Part shown: positions 1 through 5,129 of the stretch, piece by piece
How the letters are laid out: the number at the start of each line of letters is the position of its first letter
How positions within the stretch are numbered: position 1 is the first letter of the stretch
Assembly (NCBI GenBank): GCA_027346925.1
Contig: DAIERH010000065.1
Location: 1-10,802, forward strand
DNA from: Geobacter sp.
Lineage (GTDB): Bacteria; Desulfobacterota; Desulfuromonadia; Geobacterales; Pseudopelobacteraceae
DNA: 10,802 bases
Direction: 5' to 3'
Made by a program: the position numbers and the translations under genes
The notes under the pieces: model-generated
What the model saw: only the letters and a program-made list of their open reading frames with translations
What the model was told of the DNA's origin: nothing
The model's database searches: none

Positions 1-603
1 GGTCACCAAATCGGCGTTTCTGTTTTCCAATACCAGGTTGACCGCGCCGGATGGCAATATCCTGGGGTCAAACAGAAAATCGCTGACCGAGGAGAGCTTC
101 ACCGGCACCGGCTTGAGGGAATACTCTATCTCCATCTCCGCCTTGTCCAGCTTGAGCGTTGTCCAGAGATCGGCGGCGCAGGGCTGTTCACAGTCCCTGG
201 TATAGTGCTGGGAAACGGCAAAGCTCAGATCATTGTACCCGGTCTGGAAGGCACTGCCCGGGATGACCAGCTTCACGGAACCTTCGGGGGCCAGGGGATT
301 CAGGTTGATCTGGGAAATCGGCGTCTTGTTGAGCTTGACCGCCATCCGCGACGTGCCGGCAAGCAGTGCCGATGAGTTGACATACTCGAAGGAGAGCACC
401 GCCCTTTTGACGTCCCAGCGCGCCGGTATCGGTATCTGAAGGGCATGCTCCGCCGCAATGCACTTCAAATCCACCGACCTGGCGGGCGCCAGCTTGGGGA
501 GTGGTATTTTGACCGTCTCCGCCCATGCCGCATCGCATGGCGCCAGGACCGACAACGCGGCCGTAACGCCCGCGAGCAATGCCATCAGCAATCTAAAACT
601 CAT
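1..603 (-). CDS. bcsB: Cellulose synthase regulatory subunit BcsB, N-terminal part (runs off left edge)
   Basis: This is the first 201 codons of a frame that stays open to the window edge. Translation begins MSFRLLMALLAGVTAALSVL, a typical Sec signal peptide with likely cleavage near AWA-E (residue 28). The mature part shows the BcsB signature: a beta-rich carbohydrate-binding region followed by HYT (residues 133-135), CEQP (138-141) and a Trp at 147, matching the family pattern HYT..CE.P.....W. BcsB is the periplasmic partner of BcsA; it is held to the membrane by a C-terminal helix (not in this window) and guides the nascent glucan across the periplasm. The start lies 47 nt after the stop of the DHH gene, and a weak AAAGG stands about 9 nt upstream of the ATG. 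Alternatives are other GT2 partner subunits, but the HYT/C/W pattern favours BcsB. The rest of the gene, and any bcsZ/bcsC, lie outside the window. Confidence 0.88.
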   Translation of the reverse strand, partial: MSFRLLMALLAGVTAALSVLAPCDAAWAETVKIPLPKLAPARSVDLKCIAAEHALQIPIPARWDVKRAVLSFEYVNSSALLAGTSRMAVKLNKTPISQINLNPLAPEGSVKLVIPGSAFQTGYNDLSFAVSQHYTRDCEQPCAADLWTTLKLDKAEMEIEYSLKPVPVKLSSVSDFLFDPRILPSGAVNLVLENRNADLVT

Positions 604-630
604 GTTTCACAGCCTTTCACACATATGAAT

Positions 631-650
631 GCAAACCCTGGTGAGTTTGC
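631..650 (-). other. Intercistronic stem-loop between the DHH gene and bcsB
   Basis: A perfect 6-bp inverted repeat GCAAAC...GTTTGC with an 8-nt loop directly abuts the stop codon of the DHH gene (651-653) and precedes bcsB. No T-run follows on the minus strand, so it is not a canonical intrinsic terminator. It could stabilise or process the mRNA and set the amount of bcsB relative to the upstream genes, or it could be chance. Confidence 0.35.
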
Positions 651-1613
651 CTATGGGTAGTAGTAGTTGTAATACCCCATGAAAAGGTTTTTGAAGGTTC
701 CGTACCGCAATGCCGTGATCAGATTGCCCACCACGGCGTCGGCCCGGTCGCTGTCAACGTCGCAGGTTCCCGCGTTCCGGTGTCCGCCTCCGCCGTTCTC
801 CTTCATGACCCTTCCGATATCAACGGTGAGCGACCGGTCAAGAAACGACTTTCCCGCCACGACAGAGGTTCTCCCGGCCCGGCTCCTCATCACCTGGAGC
901 GACACGTTACATTCGGGAAACAACGCGTAGATCATGAAGCGATTGCCGGGATACACAGTATCCTCATTGCGCAGGTCAACGACGACAAGGTTCTTGTGCA
1001 TGGTCGCACACCGCAATATCTGCGACTTGTAAGCCTCGGCGCAGGTGAAATAACAGCTGTTTCTCTCCTCAAGCAGCGGAAGGCGCAACACCTCCCACAC
1101 GGTATATTCACGGCACCAGTCCATCAGCGCTTCAACCAACTTTGCGGTGGACATTGAAAAACGGGCATACCGGTCCAGGCCGGTTCTCTGGTCGATCAGA
1201 TGCGACAGCAGCATCCAGCCGGAGGGATACAGGATATCATCCAGCGTCACGTCCGCGCTTACGGCCCTGTCCACGACATTCAGCAACTCGCGCGAAACGC
1301 GGCCGAAGCGGTGAGGGCCAAAGTGATTGCAGACAACCCTGGATGTTGACCGCATGGCTGTATCGACAATGACGGTCCGCTTTCCCCCCTGCGCCGCAAC
1401 GGCATCCCGATAATGGTCAAAGGCCAGATATGCGTCTTCTCTGCACGGGAGGCCGGCGGAAATATCATCGCCGGTGATCCGCACGGCCCCCGTTTCGATA
1501 TCCCTGGGGTGGCAAAACAGCACCCCCTCCACCAACTCCATCTCCTTCAGCAGGATCCCCGTGGTCATGCCGTCGATATCACACTTTGTCACCAGCCTCT
1601 TGCGGTCGCTCAT
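651..1613 (-). CDS. Divergent DHH/DHHA1-family phosphoesterase encoded within the cellulose operon
   Basis: This 320-aa protein resembles the exopolyphosphatase-like DHH proteins of delta-proteobacteria. Visible motifs are CDIDG at residues 11-15 (motif I, the DxD metal ligands), FDHY at 65-68 in place of the usual FDHH, an Asp at 115 (VVDRA) in the position of the last metal ligand, and GGGGHRNAGT at 274-283, the DHHA1 substrate-binding loop. Family members hydrolyse phosphodiester or phosphoanhydride bonds in substrates such as nanoRNA, pGpG/pApA, c-di-AMP, PAP or polyphosphate; the substrate here cannot be read from sequence. The metal ligands look mostly intact, although the second His of DHH is Tyr and the residue before the first Asp is Cys. 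The tail ends in an odd Tyr-rich GYYNYYYP. The ATG overlaps the bcsA TGA by 4 nt (ATGA), with no clear Shine-Dalgarno, so translation is probably coupled to bcsA. There is no signal peptide or membrane segment, so the protein is probably cytoplasmic. Confidence 0.78.
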   Translation of the reverse strand: MSDRKRLVTKCDIDGMTTGILLKEMELVEGVLFCHPRDIETGAVRITGDDISAGLPCREDAYLAFDHYRDAVAAQGGKRTVIVDTAMRSTSRVVCNHFGPHRFGRVSRELLNVVDRAVSADVTLDDILYPSGWMLLSHLIDQRTGLDRYARFSMSTAKLVEALMDWCREYTVWEVLRLPLLEERNSCYFTCAEAYKSQILRCATMHKNLVVVDLRNEDTVYPGNRFMIYALFPECNVSLQVMRSRAGRTSVVAGKSFLDRSLTVDIGRVMKENGGGGHRNAGTCDVDSDRADAVVGNLITALRYGTFKNLFMGYYNYYYP

Positions 1614-3907
1614 ATGTCGTTGGGCGCGACCTTTGCCGAAAATCGCATCCTGACATTCCTGAGCAGGTCGATGACCGGAACAATCACCAGGTGCAGACAG
1701 GCAATCATGCTGATCCTGAAACCCTTCAGGGACATCTTCAGCACAAAGCCCAACACCTTGATCGGATTCGTCCTGACGGTATTTCTGGCCCAGTAGTCAA
1801 CCCAGCGCTGGCTGTCGGCATAGACGAACCGGATGACATTCGCGCGTTCTTCCCCGGACACCGCCGTGAATTCCGAACCGCAGAAATACTCCTCTCCTCT
1901 GGCTACGATCCGCTGGATCTCCGCATCGACCTGGCATATCTCCCCCAGACTGTCCCGCGACTCGATCCGTATCCGCTCCTTGGGGAGCGGGGGGACCGGC
2001 AGCCGAAACAAAAGACCGACGCCGGAAGCCGAAATGTCCTGTACCTCCGCCTCGATCCTTTTCTCCAGGCGGGGGAAATACACCAGCACGTGCCCCTTTG
2101 CCCAGAGGCGATGATTCCGGCGTATCTGCCGTTTTTCATAGAACGCGCCGAACGCGGCCATGGCAAGGCAGAGATTGTACAGCGACCAGATCAGGGTTAT
2201 CAGGATAACGTCACGATGCAACGGATACTGGAACCATTTGATTATGCCCACGGGAAACGCCAGAATCAGAATGGAGCACATGAGGAAAAAGGGGACGCTC
2301 AGCCTGCTCAAAAAATCGTTTTCCAGACTTTTCCCCTTCGGGGTCACCTTGAACAACGGTTTTCTGGGGTTGAGGAAGACGGAAAAGACCACCGGCATCA
2401 GGAAAATGGACTGGATGCATTCATACAGTTCGGAAAGAAAAGGCCAGCGATACCTGCCGTAGAGAAAATCGGCCAGCAGTATCGATGCAACCATATGGGG
2501 CAGGGCATAGGCGATCACCTGGCCCCCGGAGGCGAAATAGACGTGCAGCCCCATCAGCAGGAAGGCGGCCGGGGCGATGATGAATATGAACCGGGATATC
2601 CCGAACTGCCAGAACAGCCCGTTGTTGAAATAGCAGACCCGCTGATAGAACGTGAGCCCTTTGGCAAACAGCGGATTGTTGAGCACCATCATCTGGGTCA
2701 TCCCCTGGGCCCAGCGGCTTCTTTGCAGGATGAAGTCGTCGAAGGTCTCCGGCGACAGGCCGCACACCATGGGGCGGGCGATGAAGACGCTGTTGTACCC
2801 TTTCTGATGCAGGGAGAGCGCGGTTTCGCAGTCTTCGGTGATGGTCTCCCCGGAAATGCCCCCCACCTCTTCCAGATAGTTCCTCCTCAGGATCGCCGCC
2901 GACCCGCAAAAGAAACTGGCATTCCAGAAATTGAGGCCGGGCTGGCAGGCCCGGTAGAACATCTCGTTCTCGCCGGGGGCATGCTTCAGTGTGTCGATGT
3001 TCTTTTCGATCGGGTTCGGGTTGATGAAGAAATGAGGCGTCTGGACAAACGCCAGCTTCTCGTCTTTCAGAAACTGGCCGACGGTGTTTTTCAAAATATC
3101 CTTGGTCGGCACATGGTCGCAGTCGAGCACCAGCACCAGGTCGGCACCGGTATGGGCGAGGGCGTGGTTGAGATTGCCGGCCTTGGCCTTGCTGTTGTGC
3201 CGGCGTGTCAGATAGTTCACTCCCAGTTCGCCGGCAATTCTTCTCAGGCGATAATGCCGTTCCCATGCCTCCTTGGCGCTCGTGGGATCATTTCGTTTGG
3301 CCACGGTTGCGCCGTCGTCGAGGATGTGGATATGGAGCAGCTCCTTCGGGTAGTCGATGTGCAGCGCGGCGGTCACCGTGATCTTCACCATCTCCACATC
3401 CTCATTGTAGGTGGGAATGAGGATATCGACCGACGGATACCGGGAAGGATCATCGGGCAAGGGGACGATCTTGGTTTCAAGCGGCCAGATATTGGCGAAG
3501 ACCCCCAACAGGTAGAGCGTGAAGGCGTACAGTTCCGCCAGATAGAGGAGCGTGGTGCCGATGAAGTTGAGAACGCCGTCGTAGACGAGCGTGTCACTGG
3601 TCCTCCAGATCATGTAGCGGATGCTGACGAACACGGCGAGCAATATGAAGACGATCCTGAGCGGCGGCTGCCTGAAGCTTTCCACCCTGCTGAACAGTAT
3701 CAGCAGCACGACGCATACCCATCCGACCAGATACTGTTTCTCGATGGAGAGATGGATTTCCGCAAGAGCACAAAAGCCGTACAGAAGAGCAGCGCTTACC
3801 AGACAGGTCATGGCGGTGGCGACGCGATGATCGGCCCCAAAATGCGACCATTCCCCATCGCGGATCCGGGAATGCTTCGTCGGTGCTGTTGAAACCCCAC
3901 GGTTCAT
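1610..3907 (-). CDS. bcsA: Cellulose synthase catalytic subunit BcsA (GT2 with C-terminal PilZ domain)
   Basis: A 765-aa membrane glycosyltransferase that polymerises UDP-glucose into beta-1,4-glucan and extrudes it. N-terminal membrane helices (about residues 30-140) precede the GT2 domain. Visible active-site motifs are DDG at 197-199, DCD at 262-264 (metal/UDP), FFCGS at 332-336, TED at 357-359 (catalytic base) and QRSRW at 395-399 (the QxxRW acceptor motif). A second helix set (about 420-590) contains the gating loop FKVTPKG at 509-515. The PilZ domain carries RRNHR at 596-600 and DISASG at 624-629, so both c-di-GMP-binding motifs are intact and allosteric activation by c-di-GMP is expected. 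The length is that of BcsA without the N-terminal extension of the enterobacterial protein. It starts 9 nt after the pseudo-cyclase gene stop and ends in an ATGA overlap with the DHH gene. The product is probably cellulose; a related beta-glucan cannot be excluded from sequence. Confidence 0.95.
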   Translation of the reverse strand: MNRGVSTAPTKHSRIRDGEWSHFGADHRVATAMTCLVSAALLYGFCALAEIHLSIEKQYLVGWVCVVLLILFSRVESFRQPPLRIVFILLAVFVSIRYMIWRTSDTLVYDGVLNFIGTTLLYLAELYAFTLYLLGVFANIWPLETKIVPLPDDPSRYPSVDILIPTYNEDVEMVKITVTAALHIDYPKELLHIHILDDGATVAKRNDPTSAKEAWERHYRLRRIAGELGVNYLTRRHNSKAKAGNLNHALAHTGADLVLVLDCDHVPTKDILKNTVGQFLKDEKLAFVQTPHFFINPNPIEKNIDTLKHAPGENEMFYRACQPGLNFWNASFFCGSAAILRRNYLEEVGGISGETITEDCETALSLHQKGYNSVFIARPMVCGLSPETFDDFILQRSRWAQGMTQMMVLNNPLFAKGLTFYQRVCYFNNGLFWQFGISRFIFIIAPAAFLLMGLHVYFASGGQVIAYALPHMVASILLADFLYGRYRWPFLSELYECIQSIFLMPVVFSVFLNPRKPLFKVTPKGKSLENDFLSRLSVPFFLMCSILILAFPVGIIKWFQYPLHRDVILITLIWSLYNLCLAMAAFGAFYEKRQIRRNHRLWAKGHVLVYFPRLEKRIEAEVQDISASGVGLLFRLPVPPLPKERIRIESRDSLGEICQVDAEIQRIVARGEEYFCGSEFTAVSGEERANVIRFVYADSQRWVDYWARNTVRTNPIKVLGFVLKMSLKGFRISMIACLHLVIVPVIDLLRNVRMRFSAKVAPNDI

Positions 3908-3916
3908 GCAGCCGTC

Positions 3917-4717
3917 TTACCCCCGTCCCACCGGCAGGTTGACATGCTGATCAATGGTGCGGCTTTTCTGGGGATGAAGCTGCTTCACGTCCCCCAGCAT
4001 CTTGAGGCCGAGGTAACAGATCACGACGAGCAGGCCGGCCACCAGTTTTTTACCCAGCAGCAGCCAACTTTTTGACTCCGTCACAGATGCATTCCTGACA
4101 ACCTCGACTTCCGTGGGATTCCAGACAACCTGGTAGAGCGTGAACACATGGGGGGAACTTTCCCGCAGCGTCACGGTCTTCATGAACAGGCTGCCGATCC
4201 TGCCCCTGTCGTGCAGACTGTTCATGGTTTCCCCGGTAAGAACGATTTCGCCGCCGTGGGCCAGTGACTCGCAGTATTCCGCCACGGTAGCCGTGTTCCT
4301 GGTGGGATCCTCCTGCCAAGCGCCCTTTTCGTGTCCCGTATGCAGGCCGATTCGCGCCAGAATGGGGTCTGACTGAATATCATGCAGATTGCGCTCGTCC
4401 ATGACGGCCTGTATCCGCACAGCGGCCCGGAGGGCATCCTGCGCCCCCTCGAAACAGGCCGTGATGCAGCCTGCTACGGTATGCAGCAAGCTCCCGTTGT
4501 TTTCCCTGACAATCGTACCTATCAGATCCGCATACGCGAACAGGGCGCGGTAATTCGCCACCTTTTTGTCGTCGGCAAAGGTGGCGACCTCCGTGAGGGA
4601 GACCACCATGACTGTGATTATCTGAGTCTGCTCCCCTATGAACAACGGTTCCAGATATCCGGTCCCCTCAAGCTCATAGTCATGAGCACTACCACATGCC
4701 TGTGTCATGATTGCCAT
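3917..4717 (-). CDS. Tail-anchored degenerate class III adenylate/guanylate cyclase-like protein, first gene of the cellulose operon
   Basis: The protein is about 266 aa from the ATG at 4717; a TTG at 4723, which has AGGA 5 nt upstream, is an equally possible start and adds two residues. Residue numbers here count from the TTG. Residues 35-165 follow the class III nucleotide cyclase fold: a beta strand at 35-43, TVAGCITACF at 82-91 (the family's T.GD..MA.F), RIGLHTG at 124-130 and CESLAHGGEIVLT at 151-163. Key residues are missing: the first metal Asp aligns with Ser42, the second with Gly85, and the transition-state Arg with about Tyr150. The domain is therefore probably not a working cyclase but a nucleotide sensor or scaffold. 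One membrane helix (about 220-242) sits near the C-terminus, leaving the domain in the cytoplasm beside BcsA. Its stop is 9 nt before bcsA. It lies just downstream of a sigma-54-type promoter. The fold assignment is from motif pattern and moderately sure. Confidence 0.7.
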   Translation of the reverse strand: MAIMTQACGSAHDYELEGTGYLEPLFIGEQTQIITVMVVSLTEVATFADDKKVANYRALFAYADLIGTIVRENNGSLLHTVAGCITACFEGAQDALRAAVRIQAVMDERNLHDIQSDPILARIGLHTGHEKGAWQEDPTRNTATVAEYCESLAHGGEIVLTGETMNSLHDRGRIGSLFMKTVTLRESSPHVFTLYQVVWNPTEVEVVRNASVTESKSWLLLGKKLVAGLLVVICYLGLKMLGDVKQLHPQKSRTIDQHVNLPVGRG

Positions 4718-4726
4718 CCCCAACCA

Positions 4727-4743
4727 TGTCCTGAATATGGACA
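4727..4743 (-). promoter_or_regulatory. Hairpin over the ribosome binding site of the operon's first gene
   Basis: TGTCC and GGACA (5-bp stem, 7-nt loop) form a hairpin in the predicted leader. Its 3' arm contains the AGGA (4732-4729) that would serve the TTG start at 4723. If formed in the RNA it would partly mask the ribosome binding site. The stem is short, so this is a weak call. Confidence 0.25.
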
Positions 4744-4768
4744 GGATTCAATTATTCACATCTTGGTT

Positions 4769-4785
4769 AGCATGACGGATGCCAA
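4769..4785 (-). promoter_or_regulatory. Sigma-54 (-24/-12) promoter of the pseudo-cyclase-bcsA-DHH-bcsB operon
   Basis: On the minus strand the site reads TTGGCATCCGTCATGCT. It has the invariant GG and GC separated by exactly 10 nt, and matches the consensus TTGGCAC-N5-TTGCT at TTGGCA and TGCT. A transcript would start near 4758, giving a leader of about 35-40 nt before the first gene. The next gene upstream encodes a sigma-54-activating response regulator with an intact GAFTGA loop, which makes this reading much more likely than chance. Confidence 0.72.
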
Positions 4786-4819
4786 AATATTTATATGCTA
4801 TATTTCATAATGTTACAGT

Positions 4820-4832
4820 CAAATTGGTGATC
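4820..4832 (-). promoter_or_regulatory. Possible IHF site between promoter and upstream dyads
   Basis: Minus-strand GATCACCAATTTG resembles the IHF consensus WATCAANNNNTTR, keeping the ATCA and TTG cores but with two mismatches. It lies about 60-75 bp upstream of the predicted start site, where IHF often bends DNA at sigma-54 promoters. Sequence evidence is weak and positional. Confidence 0.22.
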
Positions 4833-4870
4833 AGCCGGCTTTGCCGGGAATGCCCACTATAAGGACAGGC

Positions 4871-4885
4871 GTCCCCTCATGGGAC
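4871..4885. promoter_or_regulatory. Second dyad upstream of the sigma-54 promoter
   Basis: GTCCC-CTCAT-GGGAC is a perfect 5-bp inverted repeat. It sits inside an outer GGAC (4863-4866) / GTCC (4895-4898) pair. The four GGAC/GTCC segments can pair in two mutually exclusive ways. It lies about 115-125 bp upstream of the predicted start site, so it is probably a protein site on DNA rather than a leader RNA structure. Confidence 0.28.
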
Positions 4886-4901
4886 AATCGGCAAGTCCAT
4901 G

Positions 4902-4930
4902 AGCAACGCTGTTTGAGAGAAGAGCGTGCT
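4902..4930. promoter_or_regulatory. Candidate upstream activator site (imperfect dyad)
   Basis: AGCAACGCT and AGCGTGCT form an inverted repeat of 8 bp with one bulged A. The half-sites are about 20 bp (two helical turns) apart and lie about 145-170 bp upstream of the predicted sigma-54 start site. This is the spacing expected for a dimeric Fis-type HTH enhancer-binding protein such as the regulator encoded next door. It is only a candidate; the dyad at 4871-4885 is an alternative. Confidence 0.35.
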
Positions 4931-5007
4931 TTGTCGCCGCAGGGCTTTCATTAAGCCAAATCTAATAGCATTAAACATGCCACAATCATAACATGATGAA
5001 TTCAAAG

Positions 5008-5027
5008 GAATATTTCATAAGATATTC
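5008..5027. repeat. AT-rich dyad GAATAT-N8-ATATTC
   Basis: A perfect 6-bp inverted repeat whose left arm overlaps the ATATTTCATAA direct repeat (5010-5020), repeated at 4800-4810 about 210 bp away. It may be a regulatory binding site; no specific protein can be named. Confidence 0.3.
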
Positions 5028-5041
5028 GGAACGGTAGTATC

Positions 5042-5101
5042 CAAAATGGATATGTACTACAAGAGGTAACTAGCCAGTATGGCTTAAAGTTCAAAATGGA
5101 T
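5042..5101. repeat. Two direct copies of CAAAATGGAT spaced 50 bp
   Basis: Identical 10-mers at 5042-5051 and 5092-5101, just downstream of the response regulator stop. The 50-bp period is about five helical turns, which would place both on the same face of the DNA. It could be a protein-binding pair or the trace of a small duplication. Confidence 0.35.
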
Positions 5102-5129
5102 CTCAGGGAGGGGAACCGAAATGGCGGGG

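Larger units (their letters stand above)
4724..5129. other. Regulatory intergenic region between response regulator and cellulose operon
   Basis: About 400 bp, clearly more AT-rich than the flanking genes, with no credible gene on either strand. Besides the sigma-54 promoter it holds several dyads: CCGGC-TTT-GCCGG at 4835-4847, GTCCC-N5-GGGAC at 4871-4885 nested inside GGAC/GTCC (4863-4898), an imperfect 8-bp dyad at 4902-4930, AGCCA-N3-TGGCT at 5072-5084, and GAATAT-N8-ATATTC at 5008-5027. Two direct repeats are also present: ATATTTCATAA at 4800-4810 and 5010-5020, and CAAAATGGAT at 5042-5051 and 5092-5101. None of the hairpins is followed by a U-run on the minus strand, so no intrinsic terminator for the response regulator gene is seen. 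Confidence 0.6.

Noticed and set aside
1..603. A lipobox at the BcsB signal peptide (LAPC near residue 23).
   Set aside because: Pro at -1 does not fit the lipoprotein rule, and BcsB proteins are normally anchored by a C-terminal helix, not a lipid.
1586..3892. A 2.3-kb open frame on the plus strand opposite bcsA.
   Set aside because: It mirrors bcsA almost end to end, has no ribosome binding site, and its predicted protein is a low-hydrophobicity mix rich in Gln/His/Asp/Gly with no recognisable domain; the minus strand carries all GT2 and PilZ motifs. It is a GC-rich codon shadow.
4382..4810. A plus-strand frame opposite the pseudo-cyclase gene and running into the intergenic region.
   Set aside because: No ribosome binding site, Cys/His-rich random composition, and it runs through the sigma-54 promoter; it is taken as a shadow.
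4835..4847. The CCGGC-TTT-GCCGG hairpin as an intrinsic terminator of the two-component operon.
   Set aside because: On the minus strand it is followed by GCTGATCACC, with no U-run; the stem is only 5 bp.
4820..4930. A possible GEMM (c-di-GMP/cGAMP) riboswitch ahead of the cellulose operon, suggested by GGGACGC and CGGCAAAGCCGG on the minus strand.
   Set aside because: The conserved GCAAACC, the GAAA tetraloop and the two-helix arrangement are missing, and the stretch lies upstream of the likely transcription start.
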